Source: Armadillidium nasatum
Lineage: Eukaryota > Arthropoda > Malacostraca > Isopoda > Armadillidiidae
Direction: 5' to 3'
Assembly: GCA_009176605.1 (NCBI GenBank)
Contig: SEYY01009639.1
Location: forward strand, 1 to 27,500
DNA: 27,500 nucleotides
The notes under the pieces were generated by a model that was not told where the DNA came from, ran no database searches, and worked only from the letters and a program-made list of their open reading frames with translations. Below are positions 1 to 12,841 of the stretch, one piece after another. How positions within the stretch are numbered: position 1 is the first letter of the stretch; every line of letters begins with the position of its first letter. The position numbers were made by a program, and so were the translations under genes.

Positions 1-88
1 TCCGAATTGCAGAAGACCAATTATCAAAGTGAAGAAAAAGATGATCATCATTAGAGCATTCCTTTCCAGACATACTGATGATCAGGGA

Positions 89-817
<729 letters not shown>

Positions 818-1343
818 GAACTTAGGGTACTATACCCAAAACGTCGACAGGGAAAATAGTCGACAGGTCAAAGGGCCGACACTTTTGAAAAAAATGTGTC
901 GATAACTTTTTTTTTCAATTTCAACGTGTCGATGCTTTGGCCACATGTGCAAAAAAATGTGTTGATGTTTGACCAACATTGTATTTTTTTATATCGATAC
1001 AATCGATATGTAAGCCTAATTTTTTAATTTTATTATTATAATTAAAATTAAATTTTTGTAATTTTTAATACATTATTTTAGTAGATGCATGGCACACGAA
1101 CATTTGTCTACTGAGGTCCTCTGCCCCCGTACCCTCCGACCCGTGAGTGATGACAATATATATTTATCGATTAATAGATACTGATTTATTGTGTGCACGA
1201 TTTGGAGGAGTTATAAAAAAAAGTTGTCGGCCCTTTGACCTCATCAAAAAAAGTTGTCGACGTTTTGGACAAGTGATAAAATTTTGTTAATGACGTGTCG
1301 GCCCTTTAGCTTGTTGAGTACTTTTCTTTCCCCGAACTTAGGG
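818..1343. mobile_element. MITE-like / fold-back element with GTCGAC and GGGCCGACA motifs
   Basis: The stretch is flanked by a 10-bp direct repeat, GAACTTAGGG (818-827 and 1334-1343), which could be a target duplication. Inside are inverted copies of two motifs: CCAAAACGTCGACA at 836-849 matches in reverse complement 1255-1268 (14/14), and AGGTCAAAGGGCCGACA at 865-881 matches in reverse complement 1225-1241 (17/17). A further inverted copy, GTGTCGGCCCTTT, lies at 1295-1307. The centre (about 950-1200) is AT-rich with no transposase reading frame. The layout suggests a short non-autonomous DNA transposon with repeated subterminal motifs. The superfamily is not clear: the flanking TAGGG may be part of a hAT-like end rather than a duplication. 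Confidence 0.6.
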
Positions 1344-1366
1344 CATCATATACACGATGCTTTTTA

Positions 1367-1590
<224 letters not shown>

Positions 1591-1897
1591 CTTAAATGTA
1601 AAACTGGAAAAAATAATTTTTTTCAATTTGATGAAAAAAAATTAATTTTTAATTTCTCTAACGTCAAAAATACAACTTTATTATTTATTTTAACCTGCCT
1701 CACTGTCACCAATTTAATTAATTTAAAAGTTTTAAAAATAAATAGTATTCATTAAAATTGTTTAAATCCTACTAACTAGTTCGACATAACCTAACCTTGA
1801 CTTGAAAGGTTAAAAGTGTGCCTACGCTTGCTCTTTCAAATTGTAAATAAAAAAAATGATAGTAGCTTATACGTCACGCACTGTGCAGTGCAGTGCA
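1591..1897. other. Unassigned AT-rich sequence
   Basis: Mostly A- and T-runs. The 62-codon open frame at 1567-1755 looks like a chance frame in low-complexity DNA. A short GTGCA tandem (about 1880-1897) marks the junction with the LINE fragment. Confidence 0.5.
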
Positions 1898-3291
<1,394 letters not shown>

Positions 3292-3539
3292 ATTCTTTTC
3301 CGCTATGCCTTCAGATAACGAATCCAAGGGAGGAGGCCTTCAAAATGCTGCCAACTTACAAATACCTCCTTACAATCAAAGTTATTGAAAAGCTTAGTTT
3401 CACGTCGTGAATACTCCATTTTTTTACATGGAGTACTTTCGGAAACAGAGAAAAAATGATAACATAAACTTCGTTCTTAGAATCGCTGCGGCAGTAAGTT
3501 TGCCGTTATCATTTATCCTTCGGAACTAATGCGCATTCT
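3292..3539. other. Spacer before the gypsy remnant
   Basis: No supported gene. A small perfect hairpin, TACTCCAT (3412-3419) with ATGGAGTA (3428-3435), is present. The right part may be decayed gypsy gag or 5' sequence, but no LTR copy matching the 3' side was recognised. Confidence 0.4.
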
Positions 3540-3559
3540 TATGGTGTTCCTGGCTTGAT

Positions 3560-3895
3560 AAAAAGGATCTTATCATCAAACCATTCTTTCGTTCGGCTCC
3601 AGTTCGCACTCAAGACCAGCCTCCGCTGCATCTCTCTCCAACTCCAGCTCCTCGTTCATCATCTGCGGCGCGTACTGTAGACAAACCTCCACCTTCTCTC
3701 TCTTCGACTTCTGCTAACTGTCCATTGAATCTGTTGCCTACCCCACCACCAGCAAAAAAGACATCGGTCATGAGGAAAATGTCGTCCTTAATACCTGTTT
3801 CTACATTTCGGTTAAAATCTTTGGAACTAAGGTAGACTTTTTGTGTGACACTGGTTCCTCGGTCAGCATTGTTCCTCCAGCCATGGCTTGCGGAT
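3560..3895 (+). pseudogene. Gypsy gag tail and aspartic protease fragment
   Basis: A Ser/Pro-rich translation (about 3590-3750) is followed by VDFLCDTGSSVSIVPP (about 3833-3880). The DTGSS motif is the catalytic Asp-Thr-Gly of retroviral-type pepsin-like proteases, which cleave the Gag-Pol precursor. The protease is cut short after the active-site strand, and within about 30 bases the reading enters the RT YMDD region in another frame. The flap and C-terminal half of the protease and the RT N-terminus are therefore deleted. Confidence 0.75.
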
Positions 3896-4170
3896 GTTCA
3901 TTTCGTCTTCATTTACATGGATGACCTTCCAAATTTCTCTTCTTCCGAAGAGAAACAAGCTTCTAACCTTCGTCCAGTCTTCCACCTTCATAATGAGAAT
4001 TCCTTACTCTTGTCTCTTGACAACTGCCTCTTCTTCCGGTCTTCCTTGGATTTTCTTGATTTTAACGTTACATCGGGGGCTCTTTCTACTCCTGCTATTA
4101 AACAAATTGAAATCTTTTCGTATCCATGCCATACAGAGAACGCTTCTTTCTTTGGTTTTTGGGCATAGTC
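3896..4170 (+). pseudogene. Gypsy reverse transcriptase, YMDD-to-thumb fragment
   Basis: The frame shows FVFIYMDDL at about 3900-3926 (the YMDD catalytic box with both metal-binding Asp). It is followed by a SSSEEKQASNLRPVF helix, a CLFFRSSLDFLDF segment equivalent to the C-F-G-x-x-x-x-x-F-L-G thumb strand, and VTSGALSTPAIKQIE. The G of the usual LG is Asp here. Upstream fingers and palm motifs are missing, so the enzyme cannot be active. Confidence 0.8.
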
Positions 4171-4685
4171 GGATTTTACCACCGGCTTATCCGACTTTGC
4201 TGACATGATCTGTCCTATTACAGACCTTATTAAGGCTTGTCCTACCAAGTCTTCTATTTCTTGGACTGACGAAACTCTTTGTGTCTTTGAGGACATTAAG
4301 GGCACAATCTCATCCTCTTCTAACCTCCATTTTGCCCACTCTGATGTGACGCACCTTTAACTGGTCACTGACGCATCGTCAATTGCTACAGGAGCAACCC
4401 TACATCGTATGGTGGAAAGTACTCATGTACCTATCGATTTCTTCAGTAAAAAAATTACTGAGCCTCAGCGCTGATATTCGGCTATCGATCACAAACTTCT
4501 TGCTATTTTTTTTTTATCTGTGCTGCACTTTAAACCCTTCCTCGAGGGTCAAGATATCACCCTATTTACTGACCATAAAGCTTCAGTTTTTACCATTTAT
4601 AGCCGAATTCCTGCCAAGAGTGACCGTCAGTGGCATCATTTGTCTCTTTTAACAGAGAATATTCCTTCGGTAATTGCTCAAAGCC
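4171..4685 (+). pseudogene. Gypsy RT connection and RNase H domain
   Basis: Frame-hopping translation gives the connection segment (DLIKACPTKSSISWTDE at about 4225-4275) and then RNase H: LVTDASSIATGATLH (about 4362-4406, first catalytic Asp), a PIDFFSKKI strand, YSAIDHKLLAI (about 4473-4505) and HFKPFLEGQDITLFTDHKAS (about 4526-4585). The usual E of DxELLAI is K (HKLLAI), which would hit the second acidic position. There is an in-frame stop just before LVTDAS and another at QR*YS. The domain ends abruptly at about 4680 where GC-rich foreign sequence begins. Confidence 0.85.
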
Positions 4686-4689
4686 CCGC

Positions 4690-5519
4690 GACCCCCGAGT
4701 ACTCTATAAAGAACGTAGGGCTGGGCAATACTAGCTCCAGGAGGTGTTATCGTCATCGCAAAGCCCTCTGCTTACGTCGGCGCGTGGCCACTACACTGAG
4801 GATTCTCGAGCCCCAATGCTCCCGACCGTTCTACGGCCAACGGGACCGTAAGTCGAGGGCGTACTTGGGTAAGGGACTGACGGGAGGACAACCCAAGCCC
4901 TGCGTGGCGGTTGGCCAGAGTCACCTTAATACGCCTGGCCGAGCTTAGACCCTTCAGTGTAGTGTTGGTCTACCCCACGACCGTGAGACAACGGAGACTA
5001 TCTGATTTTCCCGAGTCTGTGAGACTCGAGGACAATCGGCGCCGTTCTAAACCAGATGTTGCCGACTGACGCCCCTTACATCAACTGATGGAAAAATCTG
5101 ACACACAGGAAGGAAGGAACCCGCTCGCAACGAATTCCGCGGTTGAGACATACAAGTACGGTCGCGAGCACAGCAACTTGTCTAAGTTGGGACGGATGCC
5201 GGCCAGTCGGAATCCTACCGCCATCCCAATAGCGCAAAGAGTTCCGGTCCTTTGGAACTAGCAGACCCGACAGCGCAAGCCCCGTCCGGAAGCGTCTTAT
5301 TTATCCATACAGAGTTCAAGAGAGAGGAACCTTATCCACCACCTGACCGCCAGCAGTCTCAAGCTAGGGACGACAGCTAAACAATCCGGCGGCGGAAAGG
5401 TCCTACCCCCTTAGGTCAACGAAGAAGGCCGCTCACGAACCCAGAGCGAAGGACGTAGCACCGCACCTCCAGCGCCCCCGAAGCCAGGAACAGAGTGCTT
5501 CCTGCACCTGACAGGTTGG
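4690..5519 (-). other. Probable 3' untranslated region of the R2-like element
   Basis: GC-rich, non-coding on both strands as far as I can read, and contiguous with the end of the R2-like coding sequence. No poly-A or simple tail is seen at the 4690 end. It does not resemble the 28S rRNA sequence that surrounds canonical R2 insertions. Confidence 0.5.
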
Positions 5520-6397
5520 TTACTCCCGAATGTACCCAGGAGCTAAAAACACTTTACAGTTTTCCCAGACTCCCAGGATACCAGCACTTTCTATCATCGG
5601 TGGTGCAATACATGCACAACAGCGACTCCACCACTTCCGGGCGGCTGATGCTCGCCGCATCGTAGCTCTTCTCGTAGAGGACATATAACGCAACGTCCCT
5701 GAGACTTTCTCCCTGGTTCTACCGGACAGCAAACTCAATACCAGCCCCGGGATCCCCCCGCGAGGTCCAAAACCTAGAGACGCCAGAAGATTGGCGACCC
5801 CAACTCGACTCGTAGGTCCGGGCGAGGACTTGTGCTCTGCCGCCATCTTTCGACCCACTCCAGAACAGGTGGCGTATAGTAATACGCAACCTTACGTTCG
5901 TGGGCCGTTTTCAGACTAGTGATTGCACAGTCGAAGACAATTTGGACATCAACCACATGAGTACTCCCATTCGTGATTTCAATGACCATGTCCGGCTTCT
6001 TCATGCCTGCGGGGAGTGGAAATCGCGGGCTCCACAGCTACTCGGTGCCCTTCTCGGTCAGCTGTGAAGCCACGTAATTCACCAGTTTGTCGTGCTGCTC
6101 AACCCGCAGATGGTAGCCCTGTAGCCAGTGTCCAAGACTGTCTCTGACTCTGCAGCCTACAGAACAGGGAGGCGTCCCCCTCCCTCTCAACCTCCTCTCC
6201 CTCGTGGCGAGTAGGTTGCCTCTCAACTTCAGGGTGTCGATGAAGTCTCTCCCGTGGAAGAAAGAGGTACAACCCCTCAACCATTCATGGGAATTGGTTG
6301 AAGCCTCTGCAGCACCATCTAATCCCCTCCCGTCACGGGACGAGTAGAAGAGTCGCCGGTGCAGATCTGATTCACACCCAATGCGTTTCCCTTTCAC
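5520..6397 (-). pseudogene. R2-like element C-terminus: Cys/His motif and restriction-like endonuclease
   Basis: The upstream segment (6397-6038) contains a Cys/His-type motif: C-x3-C-R-V-R-D-S-L-G-H-W-L-Q, then HLRVEQHDKLVNYVA, matching the CCHC region before the endonuclease of R2-like proteins. The same frame continues past one stop codon near 6038 into MKKPDMVIEI (6004-5975) and HVVDVQIV (about 5950), followed by AHERKVAYY (about 5900). The K-P-D...D-V-Q...K spacing is the PD-(D/E)xK catalytic signature. Such endonucleases nick target DNA to prime reverse transcription. A further frame (5858-5520) carries the C-terminal end with a GGIPGLVLSLLSGRTREKV segment. At least one stop and one frameshift disrupt it. 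Confidence 0.75.
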
Positions 6398-7413
6398 TCG
6401 CCATAGAGTCTCTTGGATCTTAAAACAGGCACCCGAGTAGGGATCCTAGGTATACCTATACCGCCTTCTTTTATCAACGAGTGAATGAACCCTAAATAAA
6501 CATCCTTCGGCAGATGTAGAATCTGCCTAATGAAGCCCCGTGAGGTCCGGTCTAGCTTCTCCAACTGGCCGGCTGTGACTCCAAAGGAGAACATAAGCTC
6601 ATGCCAGAGTTAGGGGATAAGCTTTTCCCTAATAATCCATAGCTTTTGTTGAGGACGTAGGGGAACGTTTTTGACCCTCGTCAATTTTCTGGCGAAGTTT
6701 GCGTGAACTGCCGCGAACCCCTGTTTGAGAATACCAATCTCAGACCCTAAGTACCTGTATGTCTCTCGACAATTGAGAGCCGGATACTACTCAATTGTCG
6801 AGAGACATACAGGTACTACCCCTTTTGGCAAAAGGGGTAGTATCCCAAAGCCATCTCTTCCGTTTTCCATCAATTTGGATCCCGAAAGAGGCGCATTTGT
6901 TCATTCCTGGGTGTAGCCCAATGAGACACGCCCTCCAGATTGTGCTCCAGGATATCCTAAAGCCTCGCTCTGGAGGAGCTAAGAAGGATAACGTCATCCG
7001 CAAAGGCTAAGTGACTAACCTCCCAGTCTCCCAAGGGCACACCCAGTCTCTTAGGAATACCAGCCAGGACCGAATCCAGCAAAAAATTAAAGACGAAGGG
7101 GTTTAGCGGATCCACTTGCTTGACCCCTCGATTGATAGGAAGTTGATTCCCAAAGAGCAAGGTGGAAGCGTGGGCATATTGTGCAACGATATACCCCACC
7201 AACAAAAAGGAGGTAGCGTGCAATGGAGTTGTGGGAGACAAAGTCGAACGCCTTCGCAAATCCACAGGTCAGGCCATCGAGGATTAACTTCGCTTCGTGG
7301 TTCACCAGAGCGACGACCTCACTACGGGGCCACCTTTCCTTCATCACTACACGAGCCGCGATTTCATCGGCGTGGAGGTGCTCAGGATGCGCTGGCCAGT
7401 AATGCACACGCAC
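6394..7413 (-). pseudogene. R2-like reverse transcriptase fragment
   Basis: Minus-strand pieces give the RT palm: GFAKAFDFVSHNSIARYL (about 7255-7200, with the first catalytic Asp changed into the AKAFDFVSH context), GVKQVDPLNPFVFN (about 7130-7085) and HLAFADDVILL (about 7010-6970; the FADD box at 6993-7004 is intact). A later piece (6594-6394) has LEKLDRTSRGFIRQILHLPK and GGIGIPRIPTRV, typical of the R2 thumb. In the GVKQ block G of QGDP is V (QVDP). Sequence between FADD and the thumb is interrupted by a double palindrome. RT upstream of about residue AKAFD is mostly lost. Confidence 0.8.
6751..6842. repeat. Two abutting perfect palindromes inside the R2-like element
   Basis: The first hairpin has a 27-bp perfect stem (arms 6751-6777 and 6790-6816) with a 12-base loop. 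The second has a 13-bp perfect stem (TACTACCCCTTTT 6814-6826 with 6830-6842) with a 3-base GGC loop and shares three bases with the first. In addition the loop/arm segment GGATACTAC (6782-6790) is the reverse complement of 6837-6845. The original coding strand appears to have been copied back on itself, breaking the RT frame. Confidence 0.95.
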
Positions 7414-7529
7414 CCCTCTACTTCGTAAGTGATACCAACTCTCGCTTAAGCGTTATATTCACAAGGTGTCGCGTTTTATTCTTGAAGTTGCGTAATACAA
7501 GCACTTGTGAGCGACGTCGCTGAGAAGCT

Positions 7530-9005
7530 GTGACCAAGACAATGCTGCTGCTGATGCTCTATCTCGCTCTGTTTTTCCTCCATTGCTCACCTTCAGGACA
7601 CAGATCTAGAGCTACCTCCTTTACAATATAGACAAATCTTTCTCCTTGTCCAGCAACCTTTCTGTGTGGTGTGACGTTTCAACACCTCATCCACGTCCTT
7701 TCGTACCTGCATTCATTAGGAGGCACCTCTTTGACGACGTACATAGTATATCCCATCCTATGATAAAGTGTATCTTAGACTTACTAAGGTGCTTTACTTT
7801 TGTCCCAGCTTAGATAAGGACACCAGATTATGGGTTCGGAGTGCCACCAGTGCCAGGTTTCAAATTGCAACGGCATACTAAATCTCCAGTTGAACCTTTG
7901 GAAATTCCTTCGCAACGCTTTGAGATTGTTTACATTGATATTGTCGGTCCATTTCCTGCTGTTTCACCACCTGGCAACTCACCCACCGTTTTTCGTTACC
8001 TCCAAACATGCCTTGATCGCAATAAGAAATGGATGGAAGCTTTTCCTATGGCCGACATTTCCAATAAAGTTTGTTTCGTACACTTCCTTTCAGTGGATCT
8101 CCAGATTCGAGGTGCCACTTTACAATATCACAGAGGTACTCAATTAAATAGTGAGTTCTTATTAGAACTTTCTCACTTAATTTTTTTCCACCAACTTCGA
8201 ACTTCTGCCATCCATCCTTAGTCCAATGGTATTGTTGAACGGTTCAACAGGACCTTAAAATCTGCAGGAAGGACGATGGTTGCTTTCCCTGTCTATGGTT
8301 CTTCTCATTATGCGTTGTATCCCCGATGATTCTGGGTATTCACCGTTTCAAGCTGTTACTGGCAAAACTGCTTTGTATCCTGCTGACCTCTTTGCTTCAG
8401 CCCCTCGAAACAAGCAAGACTTCGACACTTTCATAAGAAATTTTATAAATCTCGCTTGAAGGCAACTTAAGTTCCGCGTGCTTCCGCCTTTGCATCTATA
8501 CCAGTGCACTTCTTATATACCAGAAGCTTTGAAATCATGTACTCATGTGAATGTCCTCGTCGATCGCATAAGACGAGCTTTAGGAGCACTCTATACAGTT
8601 CCCATCTTAGTTCTAGAGCACTTCGGTCGGTGCTTTAAATTACAGATTTCAAATGAACGGTTGGACTTGGTTTCTATCGAACGTTTTAATCCAGCTTTTG
8701 TACCTAATTCCACTTCATCTACAACATGTGCTCCTACATCCTCAAAGTCTATATCTCCCGCTTGCTCATCTGTTCTACCACTTGCAGAACCCCCTGTATC
8801 TTCTGCATCCGCATCTTTATTCGCAGAATCTGCATCCTCTGTTCCGGGTATACTTCTTCTGCATTCTGCCCAATTACTTTTAGTATCTCCTCCCCCTTCA
8901 GCCTCTTCGGAAGCGACAGACCAATTAGTGCCCAGAGGAGGAGTCCTCGTTTGAAAACAGTTTCGTTTGTCCCAAAACTTTTCATAAAATACTTTACAGT
9001 GCTCC
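7530..9005 (+). pseudogene. Gypsy integrase and pol C-terminus
   Basis: After the RNase H tail (ADALSRSV near 7550) the zinc-binding region follows: a His pair around SISHP (about 7745) and CHQCQV (about 7840-7857), the HHCC finger of retroviral integrases. The core includes FEIVYIDIVGPFPAVSPPGN (7919-7978, first catalytic Asp), CLDRNKKWMEAFPMAD and, in another frame, the second block. There YHRGTQLNS replaces the usual TDRGTQFNS, so the second catalytic Asp is His. SNGIVERFNRT (8221-8253) keeps the catalytic Glu but is preceded by a stop in place of Gln. The C-terminal tail (8300-8990) is frame-shifted, Ser/Pro-rich, and ends with a basic PRLKTVSFVPK stretch. It is inactive. Confidence 0.85.
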
Positions 9006-9592
<587 letters not shown>

Positions 9593-9735
9593 TAGAGGTG
9601 GACCGGATATCCGCATCCGCATCCGCAACTGCGGATATCCGCATCATTTTTCCAATATCCGCATCCGCGGATATCCGCAATTGGATATCCGCAACCGCAT
9701 GCTCATCCGCGGATAGTAAAAAATTACTATACAAA
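9593..9735 (+). repeat. hAT left end: TIR and ATCCGC subterminal repeats
   Basis: The TIR is followed by ATCCGC repeats and GCGGATATCCGC palindromes. These are likely transposase-binding sites, by analogy with the subterminal repeats of other hAT elements. Confidence 0.9.
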
Positions 9736-9743
9736 ATTTTGTA

Positions 9744-10138
9744 TTGAACGCAGAACCTCTTTCTGAACGCCATACAGGCGACTATCTTGAAACTGTATTT
9801 GAAAAGATGCTGACAAAATGGAAGATTTCATTAAATGAAGTGCACTGCGTAGTCAGGGATTCGGCCACAAATATAAAAAAAGCACTTTCTCAGGCAAGAG
9901 TGAAAAATGTAGATTGCTTTGCACACCAAACTCAGGTAGTAGTTAAAAATTCCATTATGAGTCAAAAATGTGTATCCGATTTAATAACTAAATGTAGGTT
10001 AATTGCTACGCATTTCCACCACTCCGTTGTAGCCCAAAATGAGCTGAAGAAAATACAAACAAGATTAAATGTTCGTCCACTTTCTGTCATGCAAGATATT
10101 CAAACACTTTGGAATAGTAGTTTGCATATGCTTGAGAC
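9744..10138 (+). pseudogene. hAT transposase (ZBED-like), part 1
   Basis: The reading starts at [18 protein letters not shown] and continues through VHCVVRDSATNIKKALSQA (about 9838-9895, carrying the expected catalytic Asp) and VDCFAHQTQVVVKNSI, the C-x-A-H-x-L-x-L-V-V block of hAT transposases. It then reaches FHHSVVAQNELKKIQTRL and DIQTLWNSSLHMLE. The normally conserved Arg of D-x-x-T-R-W-N-S is Leu (TLWNS). The N-terminal BED zinc finger and the start of the catalytic domain are absent although the left TIR is present, so an internal deletion removed them. The frame is interrupted at about 10131 by the nested element. Confidence 0.85.
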
Positions 10139-10357
10139 TGTAGTGTTGGCCGACGCACCGGGTGCGGTGCGGTGCGGTGCGGTGTGCAAGACTATTTCAG
10201 CAACACGGTGCGGTGCGTGCGAAAAAATGAAAGTGCGGTGCGGTGCGGTGCGGTGCGCAAAGAAAAATTAACGGTGCGGTGCGGTGCGGTGCGTGGTGCG
10301 GGCCCTGGTGCGCATCGCACCGAATAATTGTATCCTGCGATAATCTTCTGTTCCGTA

Positions 10358-10670
<313 letters not shown>

Positions 10671-10763
<93 letters not shown>
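10671..10763. repeat. (TA)n microsatellite, tract 7
   Basis: About 93 bp of TA on the 5' side of the nested LINE fragment, so the fragment lies between two TA tracts. Confidence 0.98.
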
Positions 10764-10765
<2 letters not shown>

Positions 10766-10967
10766 TTCAATTGTATATGTTGGTGCGGTGCGGTGCGGTG
10801 CGCTTAGATTAGAGTTTGGTGCGGTGCGGTGCGGAGCACCGCATTTTGCTTCCGGTGCGGTGCGGTGTGGTGCGCAACAAATGACAGTTGGTGCGGTGCG
10901 GTGCACGACGACCTGGTGCGGTGTGGTGCGGTGCGGTGCGGAAAATTCCGGAGCTTGGCCAACCCTA

Positions 10968-11673
10968 CTTGAGAGGATGAGCGAAATTAATGAGCCACAT
11001 GACTATAAGTTCAGCTGAATCATGTTTGTCAGATGTGATACCACTTGCTTCAACATTGAAAGTTGTGTTAACAAATGTTATTAAGTCTAAGGGAGTTTCA
11101 AGGATGACTGAAACATTAATAAAGGAGATGAACGACAGATTTGAAAACCTGGAAAATGATGATGCATATACAATTGCAACCTTTTTCGATTCTAGGTACA
11201 AAATAAAAATTTTTAAACCACTTGTTTCTCAGAATGTTAAAATCAAATTAGGATGCTTATGCGATGAGATGATAGAAACAGCTAAAATAACGCCTTTCAA
11301 GAAAAAGCCAAAAGCTCTCAGATACAAAAGAAACAAAATCTGTTAGCTTAAGCATTGCTAAATCAATGAAAGATCTTCTAGCTTCCAGCAGCGATGAAGA
11401 ATCACAGTCAGAAGTGTCAAAGGATACAATATCGATTATTGAAAATTATCTGAAACTCTCACGTTTGGAGGCAGATAAAGACCAACTGGTTTGGTGGAGA
11501 GATAATTGCAAAAGTTTCCCTTTTCTTCCTGAGCTGGCAAGGACTTATTTAGCATGTCCTTCAACTAGTGTTGCTAGTGAGCGTCTTTTCAGTGGAGCAG
11601 GCCTCATTTGCGACGAAAAGCGAACCAAACTTTCACCTGAAAGAGCCCTAAAAGCTTTTATTTCTAAAAAATA
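10968..11673 (+). pseudogene. hAT transposase, part 2, with C-terminal dimerisation domain
   Basis: The transposase resumes with ERMSEINEPHDYKF, shifts frame near 11015, and continues as SDVIPLASTLKVVLTNV and DAYTIATFFDSRYKI, the D-P-R-F/Y-K block typical of hAT proteins. Another shift and stops occur near 11340. The last 100 codons (11366-11671) form the hAT dimerisation region: DQLVWWRDNCKSFPFLPELA, RTYLACPSTSVASERLFSG (with the catalytic-region Glu of S-E-R-x-F-S) and LSPERALKAFI. It ends with TAA at 11672-11674. Two frameshifts plus the nested insertion leave it inactive. Confidence 0.88.
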
Positions 11674-11743
11674 ACTTACCAATTATTAACTTCAAATGGA
11701 ATATGTGAAACTGTGAAGTGTGAAGGTAATACTGAATTACTGG

Positions 11744-11871
<128 letters not shown>

Positions 11872-11992
11872 TTCCAAATGGGTGGAGGTTGGGGAAAGAG
11901 GTTGGTGGGGTGTTATCTATGGTAACATAGATTCTGGATATTATATTTAAAATTCCAAGAATCTATGGCAAAAACTCTTAAAAAATTAAACT

Positions 11993-12203
<211 letters not shown>

Positions 12204-12496
12204 CAAAATACGTCAACAGGAAGGGTTATTAGCCCTGTCAGTAGGTTCATTCGAGGATGAACCAAGGGTTTCACGAGCCGACGGCAAACATCCACTGACT
12301 GGCCAGGTCTATCGCAGATGCTGACTTTGATCACACTTGCAATAAGCATTCTACAGATGTACTTATTACGCATAAGTGACTGGGGCTAAGTGTAAGAAAG
12401 AACTGCCCAAATTTCTCTACTCCGACCAGGACTCGAACCCTGGACCTCTCGCTTGCCAAGCGAGTGCTCGATCGTCTGAGCTACGGAGCCGCTAAA
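12204..12496 (-). mobile_element. tRNA-derived SINE ending in (TA)n
   Basis: On the minus strand a tRNA-Ala-like head (12490-12418) is followed by about 210 bp of unrelated body and then (TA)n. The pol III promoter boxes fit the consensus: A box TAGCTCAGACG and B box GGTTCGAGTCC. Near the 3' end the body holds an inverted repeat, GGTTCAT...ATGAACC (12243-12262), and an AGGG...CCCT repeat close to the TA tail. The head is preceded by a 20-base A-run (minus sense) that belongs to another retroposed sequence. The SINE family is not recognised. Confidence 0.65.
12418..12490 (-). tRNA. tRNA-Ala(GGC)-like sequence, probably a SINE head or pseudogene
   Basis: A cloverleaf can be drawn: acceptor GGCTCCG with CGGAGTA, D stem GCTC/GAGC, anticodon stem CTCGC/GCGAG with loop TTGGCAA (anticodon GGC), and T loop TTCGAGT. 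Defects are visible. The outermost acceptor pair is G-A, the next is G-T, and the T arm needs either an eight-base loop or a mismatched stem plus one extra U before the acceptor strand. There is no run of T right after the gene; instead the SINE body follows. A functional tRNA is unlikely. Confidence 0.5.
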
Positions 12497-12667
<171 letters not shown>

Positions 12668-12841
12668 CTACTCAGCAATATTAATTCGAAATATCGATTT
12701 TGGCTCCTTTCCGAAAATTATGGAATTAGTTTTGAAATAATTATAATGTTGGGTAGAGTGTGTTAATAAAATACATAATGTATTGATAAGAGGAACTATA
12801 AGGAAACTAGAAAATGTCATCATGAAAACGAAAGAAATGGC

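Larger units (their letters stand above)
4690..7528 (-). mobile_element. R2-like (REL-endonuclease) non-LTR retrotransposon, 5'-truncated
   Basis: This 2.8-kb block is strikingly GC-rich compared with everything around it. On the minus strand, in order, it encodes a reverse transcriptase palm, a thumb, a Cys/His cluster and a PD-(D/E)xK-type endonuclease, followed by about 800 bp of non-coding 3' sequence (4690-5520). RT upstream of a C-terminal restriction-like endonuclease is the architecture of the R2/R4/NeSL/Hero/CRE classes, distinct from the APE-type LINEs elsewhere in the window. The 5' part is missing. The reading frame is broken several times and contains a palindromic insertion at 6751-6842. 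It is inserted in the opposite orientation into gypsy copy 1. Exact ends and target-site duplication could not be fixed. Confidence 0.8.
3540..9005 (+). mobile_element. Ty3/gypsy retrotransposon (copy 1), decayed and split by an R2-like LINE
   Basis: Fragments appear in the normal gypsy order on the plus strand: a low-complexity Ser/Pro region, aspartic protease, reverse transcriptase, RNase H, then after a 2.8-kb insertion integrase with its HHCC zinc finger, core and C-terminal tail. Most of the RT fingers and palm between protease and the YMDD box are deleted. Stops and frameshifts break every domain. No LTR pair could be identified: the 5' end seems truncated, and anything after about 9005 is only a possible 3' LTR. 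The RNase H/integrase linker reads LLTENIPSV up to about 4675 and resumes with an NAAADALSRSV-like stretch at about 7540, which places the insertion point. Confidence 0.85.

Noticed and set aside
3845..4305. Alternative frames at 3888-4208 (+) and 3988-4305 (-)
   Set aside because: They overlap the gypsy RT reading, which carries the YMDD box; the alternatives have no recognisable motif.
4690..5519. Considered as ribosomal DNA because it is GC-rich and next to an R2-like LINE
   Set aside because: No conserved 28S, 18S or 5.8S stretch was recognisable, and both flanks of the element are gypsy pol.
12418..12490. Considered as a functional tRNA-Ala gene
   Set aside because: A mismatched acceptor end, an irregular T arm, and a SINE-like body with a TA tail instead of a terminator argue against it. 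It is kept as a tRNA-like feature at moderate confidence.
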